Part shown: positions 7,047-15,138 of the stretch, in pieces
How the letters are laid out: each line of letters begins with the position of its first letter
Position numbering within the stretch: position 1 is the stretch's first letter
Assembly (NCBI RefSeq): GCF_001279005.1
Contig: NZ_LGCN01000243.1
Span: 1-29,981, forward strand
Reading direction: 5' to 3'
Source of the DNA: Streptomyces caelestis
GTDB lineage: Bacteria; Actinomycetota; Actinomycetes; Streptomycetales; Streptomycetaceae
DNA: 29,981 nucleotides
Program-made: the position numbers and the translations under genes
Notes under the pieces: model-generated
Database searches by the model: none
What the model saw: only the letters and a program-made list of their open reading frames with translations
Told to the model about the DNA's origin: nothing

Positions 7047-7823
7047 TCACGCCTGCTTGGGCAAAGTGAGGATTTCGGCTCCGTCGTCGGTGATGGCGAT
7101 GGTGTGCTCGCTGTGCGCCGTCCGGCAGCCTGTCGCGCTGCGGAGCGTCCACCCGTCGGCGTCCGTGACGAGCTGGGCGGTGTTCGCCATGACCCACGGC
7201 TCCAGGGCGAGCAGCAGTCCCGGACGCAGTTTGTACCCACGGCCGGGCCGTCCGGTGTTCGGGACGTGCGGGTCCTGGTGCATGGTCGATCCGATGCCGT
7301 GACCCCCGAACTCCGTGTTGATCAGGTAGCCCGCCTTCCTGAGGACGGTGCCGATGGCGTGGGAGAGATCGCCGATGCGGGCCCCGGGCCCGGCGGCGGC
7401 GATCCCCGCGGCCAGCGCGCGTTCGGTCGTCTCGATCATCGCGACGCTCTCCGGGGGCCTGGTGTCGCCGACGATGAAACTGATGGCGGCGTCCGCGGCC
7501 ACTCCACCCTTGGAGACGGCGAGGTCGAGAGTCAGCAGATCTCCGTCGACGAGCGTGTAGTCATGGGGGAGCCCGTGGAGCACGGCGTCGTTGACGGCCG
7601 TGCAGATGTAGTGGCCGAACGGGCCGCGCCCGAAGGAGGGCGCGTAGTCGACGTAGCAGGACTGCGCTCCTGCCTCAGCGATCATCTTCTTTGCCCACCG
7701 GTCGATCTCGAGCAGGTTCGTGCCGACCGTGGTGCGGCCCTTCAGCGTGTGCAGGATGTCCGCGACCAGGGTGCCTGAGTCCTTTGCTCGGGTCAGCAGG
7801 GCGGGGTTCAAAATCTCGATCAT
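7047..7823 (-). CDS. map: Type I methionine aminopeptidase
   Basis: A 258-residue protein of the usual length for the catalytic core without an N-terminal zinc extension. Landmarks in order are FGHYICTAVNDAVLHGLP (substrate-pocket His), the metal ligands Asp in LLTLDLAV and Asp in GVAADAAISF, His in FGGHGIGSTMH, Glu in LALEPWV and Glu in SEHTIAI. It removes initiator Met from nascent proteins in the cytosol. The ATG at 7823 has GGGAAGAG upstream; an in-frame start at 7847 is less well placed. It is divergent from a small XRE-type gene with a shared palindromic operator. Streptomyces carry several map copies, so this is probably an accessory, regulated one. Confidence 0.92.
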   Translation of the reverse strand: MIEILNPALLTRAKDSGTLVADILHTLKGRTTVGTNLLEIDRWAKKMIAEAGAQSCYVDYAPSFGRGPFGHYICTAVNDAVLHGLPHDYTLVDGDLLTLDLAVSKGGVAADAAISFIVGDTRPPESVAMIETTERALAAGIAAAGPGARIGDLSHAIGTVLRKAGYLINTEFGGHGIGSTMHQDPHVPNTGRPGRGYKLRPGLLLALEPWVMANTAQLVTDADGWTLRSATGCRTAHSEHTIAITDDGAEILTLPKQA

Positions 7824-7850
7824 GGGACGCTCTTCCCGTGCGACCAATAA

Positions 7851-7878
7851 CTATACCGGTAAAACTATACCGGTATAG
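7851..7878. promoter_or_regulatory. Tandem palindromic operator between map and XRE genes
   Basis: CTATACCGGTATAG (7865-7878) is a perfect 14-base palindrome. CTATACCGGTA occurs again exactly 14 bases upstream (7851-7861). The block is AT-rich and lies between two divergent starts (7823 and 7889), so binding would control both. The XRE protein encoded next to it is the natural candidate binder. Confidence 0.65.
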
Positions 7879-7888
7879 AGTCGGGGTC

Positions 7889-8187
7889 ATGGTCGGGTTG
7901 CCGCTCACCCCCGTAGAGGTCGCACGCGGTCAGCGCCTCGGCGCCCTTCTGCGCCGGGCCCGGGGGGAATGTTCAATGCTCGAGATCGCGCTCGACGCCC
8001 GCGTCTCACCGGAGACACTCAGGAAGATCGAGTCGGGCCGCGTGGCCACCCCGCCTTCCCGACCATCGCGGCGATCGCCGACACCCTCGGCCTTTCCCTC
8101 GATGCGGTGTGGGCCGAGATCAACAAGCCCGATTACGGCGTCGTGGGCGGCCGCGACACCGCGCGCGGGCGTTGTCACGTTGGCTGA
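7889..8187 (+). pseudogene. XRE-family helix-turn-helix regulator, frameshifted and cut by IS6-type element
   Basis: ATG at 7889 opens MVGLPLTPVEVARGQRLGAL, then the HTH SMLEIALDARVSPETLRKIE and SGRVATP. A single base is missing in the C run at about 8048-8053: the frame continues as SRPSRRSPTPS, whereas one frame over the expected FPTIAAIADTLGLSLDAVWA and EINKPDYG follow at once. The rebuilt reading reaches the IS6-type end at about 8165, and the last codons come from that element. As read it cannot make a full regulator, which would leave the map operator without its presumed repressor. Confidence 0.8.
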
Positions 8188-9030
8188 TCGGCCTGGGATG
8201 ATCTTGGAGTTGGTTGTGCCGGGGAGGGTTCGCTCGTGTCGTCCGCGTCGCCGTCGTACAAGGGGCACCGGTACCCAGTCGAGGTGATCGCGCACTGCGT
8301 GTGGCTGTACTTCCGTTTCCCGCTCAGCTTCCGCGAGGTCGAGGAGCTCGAGCGCGGTGTGCTCGTCTCCCACGAGACGGTCCGGCGCTGGTGCGCGAAG
8401 TTCGGGCAGATCTACGCGAACGGCCTGCGCCGCCGACGGCCCCGGCCGGGCGACAAGTGGCACTTGGACGAGGTTTTCGTAAGAATCGACGGTGAGTTGA
8501 AGTACCTGTGACGGGCCGTCGACGCCGACGGCGCCGTCCTTGACATCCTCGTGCAGAACCGGCGGGACAAGGCCGCGGCCCAGCGTTTCTTCCGCCGCCT
8601 GCTGAAGACGACCCGCACGGTGCCCCGGGTGATCGTCACCGACAAGCTGCGCTCCTGCCGAGCGGTCCACCGCGAGGTCATGCCCTCGGTCAAGCACTGC
8701 TCGCACAAGGGCCTGAACAACCGGGCCGAGAACAGCCACCAGCCCACCCGGCAGCGCGAACGCGCCATGAAAGGCTTCCGTAGCGTTGGCGGAACCCAGC
8801 GGTTCCTGGCCGCGTTCAGCGGCATTTCACCCCACTTCCGGCCCCGCCGCCACCTGATGACCGCTCTCGACCACCGCGCCGAGATGACCATCCGCTTCGC
8901 CATCTGGGACCAGATCACCGACGCCGCCGGCCAGCCCGCCAAGACCTGAGCACCAACCCGGAACCCGGCCCCTGCCACGCCCCGACGCGCCGCCAGAGAC
9001 CCACGCACCCAATAATGTGACAGCGCCTGA
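8165..9030 (+). mobile_element. IS6-family element, copy A
   Basis: The left end GGCGTTGTCACGTTGG and the right end, whose complement is GGCGCTGTCACATTATTGG, are imperfect inverted repeats of the same type as in the other two IS6-type copies in the window. ACCGCGC occurs immediately outside both ends (8158-8164 and 9031-9037), possibly a target duplication, but the sequence to the right reads as another transposase, not as more of the XRE gene. Confidence 0.75.
8236..8949 (+). pseudogene. IS6-family transposase with in-frame stop
   Basis: The reading SYKGHRYPVEVIAHCVWLYF, RFPLSFREVEEL, VSHETVRRWCAKFG and KWHLDEVFVRI is interrupted by TGA at 8509-8511 in place of the Trp of YLWRAVD. It then continues in the same frame with LVQNRRDKAAA, VIVTDKLRS and NRAENSHQPTRQRER to a stop at 947-949 of the 8 kb block. 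The DDE residues (D in LDEVF, D in VTDKL, E in RAENS) are all present. It is otherwise colinear with the intact copy at 21717-22436, so the single nonsense change is the only visible lesion. Confidence 0.85.
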
Positions 9031-9180
9031 ACCGCGCACTCGTCCATGCTCGCGCTCCCGTCGAACGAGGCGTCGCCCGACTGAAGTCCTGGCGCATCCT
9101 CCGCCGAAGCCGCTGCGGCCCGAATCGGATGACGATCATCGCCGCAGCGGTCCTTGCCCTGGAGAGGCAACGTGGAAAAC
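9028..9180 (+). pseudogene. C-terminal tail of an IS5-group (DDE_Tnp_4-like) transposase
   Basis: Directly after the IS6-type right end the frame reads NRALVHARAPVERGVARLKS, WRILRRSRCGPNRM and TIIAAAVLALERQR. The VERGVARLKSWRIL block with a final LERQR is a pattern of the last helix region of IS5-group transposases. The rest of that gene is missing, so copy A inserted in, or recombined with, an older element. An alternative frame would let the XRE gene run on to a TGA at 9082, but this transposase reading is far more specific. Confidence 0.6.
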
Positions 9181-9247
9181 GTTCACAGACGGATTCCAGG
9201 CAGAGGATGGGTGTCACACGCAGTCTTGGGTCACTCCGGAATCCGGG

Positions 9248-10228
9248 CTACGCGCCGGGGCGGACGCCGGCTGCGAGGTCGTGCAGGTGCGCGGTGGTGC
9301 CGTTGCGTCGTGCGCGGCGCAGTCCCTGTTTGGCCAGCAGGCCGTTGGCCACGGTCATGACCGTCCTGCTGGGCGGCGCTGTCATGCCGACCGATGTGTG
9401 GGGGGCGTACAACGCCTCTCCGTTGTCGACGGTCAGCCAGCCGGTGACGGTGCGCATGCTCACGCCGACGCACTGCGGTCGGAACGCGTGGGCGAGGAAT
9501 CCCGCTCGGCGTCCGCCTGGTGGCAGGAGTTCGGGCGGTGCGCTGAGGCGCAGCCCGGTCTCGTCGTGTCCGGTGACCGTCACCGGGAGGATGACGGGGC
9601 TGCCGTCGGCCCCCTCGTACGCCAGCAGGCGATGCGGGAGGGCGGCGATCCGCCGGGCGAGCTGGGAGACGGGTATCCGGGGTGTTGTGCCGTTCTTCGG
9701 GGGTCGCTGTTCGGCGGGATGCTGTGGCCAGGACGGGCCGGTCACGGTTGCCGGTCCGTGTGCTGAGAGGTGGGGCCAGGTGCTGATGCGTTCCAGGTCG
9801 ACGTCGACGAAGACGCGCTCTTGGTGGTATTCGCGCAGCAGCCAGTCCCACACTCTTCCGTGCTTGGTCTTCCCGAAGAACGGCTCTGTGGCGTCCATCA
9901 GCTCTGCCAGCCGCTGTGCCGAGGGCTGGAGGTCCACCGATGCCTTGCCCTGGGCGAGGACGTAGTGGCTGTGGGCGGCGAATCCGTGCGTGCGCGTGTG
10001 ATAGGCGAGGGCGACGCGGGGGTTGTTCAGGATGCGTTCCAGTTTCTTCGGGAAGCCCAGCGAGGTGGTGAAGCTGACCTGGTTGGCCGCCCGGTTCGCG
10101 AGCCCCACCGGTGAGACGCTGGTGACCACCGCGCCTCCGGCGGGGGTGAGGTAGGCGACCGCGACGGTCAGGTCGCCCGTGATCGCCTCGTACGCCGTGT
10201 CCGGCCAGGGGAGGTGTGTGTCCGTCAC
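9248..10228 (-). CDS. Pyridoxamine 5'-phosphate oxidase-like (flavin-binding split-barrel) protein
   Basis: A 326-residue protein. The N-terminal half resembles PNPOx-like split barrels: VAVAYLTPAGGAVVTSVSPV, NQVSFTTSLGFPKKLERILN, NPRVALAYHTR and YVLAQGKASVDLQ, the usual strands lining an FMN or F420 site. It continues with a second half of about 140 residues with a repeated barrel-like pattern (LLAYEGADGSPVILPVTVTG). The GTG start at 10228 overlaps the hemerythrin stop by four bases (GTGA), so the two are translationally coupled. The substrate and cofactor are unknown. The context, with an O2/NO-binding type protein, suggests a redox role, which is inference. Confidence 0.75.
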   Translation of the reverse strand: MTDTHLPWPDTAYEAITGDLTVAVAYLTPAGGAVVTSVSPVGLANRAANQVSFTTSLGFPKKLERILNNPRVALAYHTRTHGFAAHSHYVLAQGKASVDLQPSAQRLAELMDATEPFFGKTKHGRVWDWLLREYHQERVFVDVDLERISTWPHLSAHGPATVTGPSWPQHPAEQRPPKNGTTPRIPVSQLARRIAALPHRLLAYEGADGSPVILPVTVTGHDETGLRLSAPPELLPPGGRRAGFLAHAFRPQCVGVSMRTVTGWLTVDNGEALYAPHTSVGMTAPPSRTVMTVANGLLAKQGLRRARRNGTTAHLHDLAAGVRPGA

Positions 10229-10893
10229 GAGCCGATACCTCGCAGCACTCGCAGGTCGGCGGCGGCCTGGTCGCGCAGGGCGGGCAGCAGCGACTTCACC
10301 GGCGGCGGCATGTTCACGCATATCGATTCCACCTCGGCCGGTGTGCCCACCTCGTCGAGGAGGCCGATCATCAGATGCCCGGCCACCGGGGGCGTGGTGG
10401 CGATGACTCGTTGGGCGAACTCCGCCCACTGCGCGGGCGTGATGTGCGCCCGCAGGGCGGGGAACAGAACCGGTTCCTCGTGGTCCAGGTGGTCGCGCAC
10501 GCTGTCGCGCACCGCGACGGCCGCCTCGCGCAGTGCGTGCCGGTCGTCTTCGTCCGGATTCTCGCCGTCATGGCCTTTCGCGCCGGTGAGGCCGATGTCG
10601 GCGAGGCGGTCGAGCGCGATGTCCAGACGTTCGTGTTCTTCGCTCAGATCGTCGAGTGCGCGCTTCGCCTCGGGCGCCGCGGTCAGGATGAGCGGCCACA
10701 GCCATTCGTCTTCGGTCTCGTGGTGGTGACGCAGGTTCACCACGAGGAAGTCCCGTAACTGCGCGAGCGCTTGGCCAGGCACGGAGGGGCGGCCGGCGGC
10801 GTCCACGAGCAGCCCGGTGGCCAGTCTGTGTGTCTCATGGGTGAGCCGCGTTTCCACGACGGCTTGTGAGTCACGCCCGGCATTCATGTCCAT
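10225..10893 (-). CDS. Hemerythrin HHE domain protein
   Basis: A 222-residue protein. The di-iron His/Glu pattern is visible as THETHRLATG, LVVNLRHHHETEDEWLWPLI, LSEEHERLDIALD and RDHLDHEEPVLFPALRAHI at about residues 18-145. This is the four-helix HHE arrangement used to bind O2, NO or act in di-iron chemistry. The C-terminal 70 residues are not diagnostic. It is first in a two-gene operon with the PNPOx-like gene and is divergent from a TetR regulator with a palindrome in the 128-base gap, so ligand-responsive repression is likely. Confidence 0.88.
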   Translation of the reverse strand: MDMNAGRDSQAVVETRLTHETHRLATGLLVDAAGRPSVPGQALAQLRDFLVVNLRHHHETEDEWLWPLILTAAPEAKRALDDLSEEHERLDIALDRLADIGLTGAKGHDGENPDEDDRHALREAAVAVRDSVRDHLDHEEPVLFPALRAHITPAQWAEFAQRVIATTPPVAGHLMIGLLDEVGTPAEVESICVNMPPPVKSLLPALRDQAAADLRVLRGIGS

Positions 10894-10991
10894 GGGGTGC
10901 GAAACCTTCGGGTTGAGGGGTGCATGGTGCAGGGTCTTCCCGTCCGGAAGGGAAGTCCCATTTTGAAGTTACAGCATCTGCAATGAATACG

Positions 10992-11014
10992 CTTACCCTT
11001 ACCTCGGGGTAAGG
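10992..11014. promoter_or_regulatory. TetR-type operator between hemerythrin and TetR genes
   Basis: CCTTACC (10997-11003), TCGG, GGTAAGG (11008-11014) is a perfect 7-base inverted repeat. An overlapping second pairing is CTTACCC (10992-10998) with GGGTAAG (11007-11013). It ends seven bases before the TetR start codon, in the position for autoregulation and control of the divergent operon. Confidence 0.65.
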
Positions 11015-11021
11015 TGGGAGC

Positions 11022-11654
11022 ATGTCCGCACCGACCCGGAGTTATCGATCGCCGCGGCGTGAGCGGGGCGCGGCTCAGACCCGGCAGGACATCCTGGCGG
11101 CCGCGCGTGAGCTTTTCATCGCGCAGGGCTATGCACAGGTGACGATGGGGCACATCGCTCGCGCGGCCGGCGTCGCGACCAAGACGCTGTACGCGAGCGT
11201 GGGGACCAAGACGGAGCTCCTGCACGCCCTCCTGGCCACGGACGTGGCGGACTCGCGGACCACCGGGATCCATGAGGAGGTGTTCCGGAGCGAGGACCTC
11301 GCCTCGGCGGTCGCACGCCTGGCGCACGGTGTCCGCGACAACACCGAACGCTTCGCTCCGTCCATCGACCTGCTCTACTCCTCCATGGCGAGCGACGCCA
11401 AAGCGCGGGAGGTGTGGGACTACGTCGTCACGCAGTACCGCCAGGCGCTTCGCGAAGCCGCGGAGCACCTGGTCTCCATCGGCGCAGTGGCTCCGCATCT
11501 CGACGTGAACGGTGCGGCGGACCGTCTGTGGCTGTGCTTCGGGCTGTCGGCATGGCGATCGCTTGTCATCGACTGCGGCTGGAGCTACGACGCCGCGGAG
11601 CACCTGCTCTCCCGCCAGGCCCTGAACATGCTCGAGGACCCCGTCCCGGCATAG
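11022..11654 (+). CDS. TetR/AcrR-family transcriptional regulator
   Basis: A 210-residue protein. The TetR DNA-binding domain reads TRQDILAAARELFIAQGYAQ, then VTMGHIARAAGVATKTLYAS and VGTKTELLHALL at about residues 20-72. The remaining ligand-binding helices (SIDLLYSSMASDAKAREVWD, HLDVNGAADRLWLCFGLSAW) are of typical length. The ATG at 11022 follows GGTGGGAGC, a usable ribosome site that overlaps the operator arm. It probably represses itself and the hemerythrin/PNPOx operon; the inducer is unknown. Confidence 0.92.
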   Translation: MSAPTRSYRSPRRERGAAQTRQDILAAARELFIAQGYAQVTMGHIARAAGVATKTLYASVGTKTELLHALLATDVADSRTTGIHEEVFRSEDLASAVARLAHGVRDNTERFAPSIDLLYSSMASDAKAREVWDYVVTQYRQALREAAEHLVSIGAVAPHLDVNGAADRLWLCFGLSAWRSLVIDCGWSYDAAEHLLSRQALNMLEDPVPA

Positions 11655-11740
11655 GCGCGGCCGGCGTTCCCTTCTCGCGCCGCCACCACGCGGCGTGGAC
11701 GGCAGTCCGGACTGGCCGGGGAGTGCCTCTATGTCTTTCG

Positions 11741-12145
11741 TCAAGTGGTGCGGGGGCTTCTCGGTTCGTAGAAGGTTCCGTGGCGGAGCATGGCGAAGAG
11801 GACGCTGATGCGGTGGCGGGCGAGGCGGAGGGGACCTGGGTGTGGGTTTTGCCGCGGGCTCTCGGCAGCGGTCGTAGCAGGTGCGGGAGGCGGGATCGTG
11901 GAGTGCTGCGAACACGGAGAGGAACATCGCCCGTTACTGCCTCTGGGGGCGTGTTCGCCGTGGATCGACGTGCCGGACTGGCGGGTTGCCGGGGCGAGGC
12001 TGGCGTAGGAGGCCAGGCGGGCGGCGCTCGGGAAGGAGCTGCCGTCGCCGACGGTGGTCAGGAGGACTGCGGTGGTCCTGACGCCGATGCCGGGCGTCGA
12101 CGTCAGGACCTGGGAAAGAGACATCCGATGCAGTTGATCTGTCAA
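11741..12145 (-). pseudogene. IS110-family transposase, C-terminal fragment
   Basis: The minus-strand reading LSQVLTSTPGIGVRTTAVLL, FPSAARLASYASLAPATRQS and GTSIHGEHAPRG is the Transposase_20 domain of IS110-type DEDD recombinases. After about 11930 the match moves to another frame (AMFLSVFAALHDPASRTCYD) and then back for LRLARHRISVLFAMLRHGTF, so at least two compensating indels are present. Its N-terminal two thirds are missing. The fragment begins exactly where the next IS110 copy ends, suggesting that one landed in or next to it. Confidence 0.75.
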
Positions 12146-13383
12146 GCGGCGATGGTGAATTGTGGGGTCGGCATGGTGGGGAACGCGGTGAGTTCGTTGT
12201 AGGGGGTGCGCTTGGTGAGGCAGTGGTGGAGGCAGCCGAACATGCGGTTGAAGAGGTTGCGCTGGGCCGCGGTGTGGCGGTCTCCGTCGGCTCGTCGTCT
12301 GTCGTAGTGGGCTCGGGCGCCTGGGGAGGCGGTCAGGCTGGCGAACGCCCAGACGTAGCCGACCGAGGCCAGACGCTGGTTCTTGACCCTGCGGGCCATG
12401 ACCGCAAGGCTTCTGCCGGACGTCCGGGTGACCGGTGCAGCCCCGGCGAAGGTTTTGAGGCCTTTCGCGTCGGTGAATCGGGATCGGTTGTCGCCGATCT
12501 CGGCGAGCACCCGTGCGCCGGTGAGTGACCCGAGCCCTGGAAAGCTGGTGATGATCTTGGTGTCCGGGTGTGTGTCAAAAGCCTCCACCGTCGCTTCGGC
12601 GAGGTCGTCGACGCTGGTGCAGGCGGCATCGAGCTGTTTGAGCAGGGCGATGGCCTGGTGTCCCATAGCTTGCTCGACCTGCGAGGGCTGGCGCATCTGC
12701 GGGACTCGCAGGGCGTCTCGCAGTCGTTCGACTTCTGCCTCGATGCCGCGCTGGCGGCCGGCCTTCTTCAGCAGCGAGCGCAGCTGGGCGCGGGTGAGCT
12801 TGGCTGCCTGATCGGAAGTGGGGCCGCGGCCAGCACGGCGCGGGCGATGCTGCTGCTGATCCCTTCACGCTTGTGCTGGAAGGCAGCCAGAAAGCCGGGG
12901 AAGTATTCGCGCAGGTGGGAGCGGAGTTTGTTGCCTGCCTGGGTGCGGTCCCAGACCGCGTCCTGCTGGGCGCGGGCCAGGACGGCGACTGCTTGGGCGA
13001 GCTCGCTGTCGTCGGGCAGCGGCCGGTGGACGGCTTTGTCCGTGCGCAGGATGTTCGCGAGCACCATGGCGTCAAGGTGGTCGGACTTCTTGCGGGCGAC
13101 GGTGTGGCGGTCGCGGTAGCGGGCGGCGGCCATCGGGGTTGACCGCGTAAACGGGTCGGCCAGTCGCGCGGAGGCAGGCCACCAGGAGGCCGCGAGAGGT
13201 CTCGATCGCGACGGGGATCGCGGCGTTTGCGGTATCGCCGTGGGTGGTGAAGAGCTCGAGGAGCTGGTGCAGGCCGTCGAGGTCGTCGGTGATCCGGGCC
13301 CGGGCTGACAAGTTGCCCTCATGGTCGACCAGGGCGACGTCGTGGTGGTCGCTGGCCCAGTCGATTCCGCAGGTGACGGTCAT
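12142..13383 (-). pseudogene. IS110-family transposase with two frameshifts
   Basis: ATG at 13383 opens MTVTCGIDWASDHHDVALVD (first Asp of the DEDD RuvC-like site), then PVAIETSRGLLVACLRA and PVYAVNP. An extra C near 13133 breaks the frame; one frame over it resumes with MAAARYRDRHTVARKKSDHL, DAMVLANILRTD. A missing C near 12810 breaks it again before AAKLTRAQLRSLLKKAGRQR. The end carries SFPGLGSLTGARVLAEIGD and the Ser-containing FAGAAPVTRTSGRS of the Transposase_20 domain. It would be about 413 residues if repaired. IS110 enzymes use an RNA-guided, DDE-independent recombination without inverted repeats. Confidence 0.85.
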
Positions 13384-13804
13384 CGTGTCGTGTTCGTCCT
13401 CTCGGTCGGGAGCGTGCTGCTGGTCGCAGCCGTGCGGGGGCACGCGTCTCCCTAATGGAAGGGCTCGATGGCCCTGCATCCGATCAGCCGTTCGTGACCC
13501 CAGCGGCTCGCAGGGTCCTCGGTCTGCTCAGGAGCTCGGTGGCGCCAGGCGTGGTGAGAGGTGACCCCTGTAGGCGGCTCGGACCACAAACCTCGATCCG
13601 ATCATCGGACTGGATACGGCCGTCGTGCGGGCTCGCGATGCTGGACGGTCCCGGAGGTCGGCTCTTGACCAAGGGATCCGGTCCCAGGGGGTGTGTACGG
13701 CTTCTCCGGAACCGACCAGCGCCACGAGTGATGCGGGGCCCGCGGTCTCTTCCAGGGACTCAACGGACCGGGGTGGGCCTGGCGATGCCCCGCATCACTG
13801 CCCA
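13384..13804 (-). ncRNA. Candidate IS110 bridge-RNA region (non-coding upstream end)
   Basis: About 420 bases between the IS110 start codon and the IS630 boundary hold no convincing gene. IS110-group elements encode their guide (bridge) RNA in the non-coding end upstream of the recombinase, so this is the expected place. Visible structure includes a perfect 12-base inverted pair, GTGATGCGGGGC (13728-13739) and GCCCCGCATCAC (13787-13798), enclosing 47 bases. The RNA itself is inferred; no guide loops were matched to a target. Confidence 0.35.
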
Positions 13805-13807
13805 TTA

Positions 13808-14974
13808 CTGACTTCGACTGGTCAAGGTGACGTGGGTTCGTCGAAGGTCAGGCCGGTGCCGGCTATGAAGCCGTCGAGGGTGCCGGGCCGGTACCGAAGG
13901 CGCTTGAGCCGGTTACGGACGAGGGCTTCGAGCCGGTCGAGCGCGAGGGCGGCGAGGTTGGCCAGGCTGCGTTTGACGTGTGCCCACACCCCCTCGACGG
14001 GGTTGAGGCCGGGCGAGTAGGCGGGCAGCAGGGACACCGTCAGCCACTCACGCTTGGCGATCAGCTCGCGCATGGCGTGGGAGACGTGGGTGTTCAGCCG
14101 GTCCCAGACCAGCACGATCGGCGCCTTGACGAGCTGGTGGACGCTGTCGACGAGCGCGATGAAGTCCCGCTCGCCCATGCTGCGGCGTGCGCTGCTGCCC
14201 GCTCGGTGAGTGCGCAGACGGTGGCACAGCCGGGTGCGCGGGCCCGGCCGTATCGCGATCAGCCCGGCCACCGACAGACGCCCCGAGCGGCGCCCGCTGA
14301 CGGTCACGACCGGGGTGCGCCCTCGCCGGCCCCAGGTTCGTCCCCGGGGCGGCTTCCGGGTGAACCCTGCTTCTTCCTCGAAGCAGATGTAGCCCCCGCA
14401 GACCGCCTGGGCCCTTTTACCTCCGCCCAGGTCCCCTCCTTCCACGCGGTCACGGCCTGCTCGTCGCGCTCGGCGACCCTGGGTGCGGGGACCTGCGGGC
14501 TGAAGCCGAGCCGGTGCATCAGCCTCGTGGCGCCGGAGACGCTGTAGGAGATGTGGAACTTCCTGCCGATCAGCGTGGTCACCCTCGATGCGGTCCACAC
14601 CTGGTCCTCCACCCAGCCGTGGGCAGCCGGGCCCTCATCGAGGTACGCAGCCAGTTTCTCCAGGCAGCGCGGGGACAGCCGGCAACGGGATCCGCCCGGG
14701 CCGCGGAAAGCAAGAGCTTCACGACCGCCATCCCGCCACAACTGGTGCCAGTGGTAAGCCGACTTCACGCTCACCTGCAGCCGCCGTGCGACCTCCGACG
14801 GCTTGATCTCCTGCTCGAACCACTCGGCCGCCTGCATCCGTACTGACTCACGGCGCCGACGTCCCGCAGGGGGCAGCCCGCCCCCATCCGCATATCTCAC
14901 ACCACACGGATACAGCCGCCCACCTACACCCATCAGAGGCTTCGCAAAGATTCACCCTGACGAGCCGAAGCCAG
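13808..14974 (-). mobile_element. IS630-family element with TA target duplication
   Basis: The left end CTGACTTCGACTGGTCAAGG (from 13808) and the complement of the right end (ending 14974), CTGGCTTCGGCTCGTCAGGG, agree at all but four of the first 20 positions. TA dinucleotides flank both (13806-13807 and 14975-14976), the hallmark of IS630/mariner insertion. Confidence 0.8.
13822..14900 (-). pseudogene. IS630-family transposase, frameshifted and with altered first catalytic Asp
   Basis: The N-terminal HTH reads FEQEIKPSEVARRLQVSVKS, AYHWHQLWRDGG, then TLIGRKFHISYSVSGATRLM and KEGTWAEVK. Near 14405-14415 a base is missing in a G run; one frame over, GGYICFEEEAGFTRKPPRGR continues. The first catalytic Asp normally found in FEDEAG is Glu here (FEEEAG). 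The second (VLVWDRLNTH) and third (LNPVEGVWAHVKRSLANLA) acidic residues are present, and the reading ends GLTFDEPTSP. The start is uncertain; GTG at 14900 is used. Inactive by both lesions. Confidence 0.8.
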
Positions 14975-14999
14975 TAACCGCCGTTCTGTGCGGGTAGAA

Positions 15000-15035
15000 G
15001 GCCCTGGCATCCCGGGCGAGCGCCACGCCAGGGCC
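15000..15035. terminator. Strong hairpin downstream of IS630 element
   Basis: GGCCCTGGC (15000-15008) and GCCAGGGCC (15027-15035) pair perfectly around 18 bases. It lies about 100 bases beyond the stop of the minus-strand membrane protein gene and could end its transcript. Confidence 0.45.
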
Positions 15036-15138
15036 CAAACCGCGCCGTTCGAATTCTGAGCTGGGCAAACGCCCAGACACCACGTGATCATGTCATGCTC
15101 AGCTCATAAACAGGCGCTGACCTTGTCGTTCAACTCCA

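Noticed and set aside
9031..9084. XRE gene restored across the IS6 element, ending at TGA 9082
   Set aside because: Splicing out copy A gives an open tail HSSMLALPSNEASPD, but the same bases in another frame read VERGVARLKSWRILRR, a specific transposase motif, so the tail is probably chance.
13455..13811. Plus-strand frame in the IS110 upstream end
   Set aside because: No motif and no ribosome site; better explained as non-coding element end.
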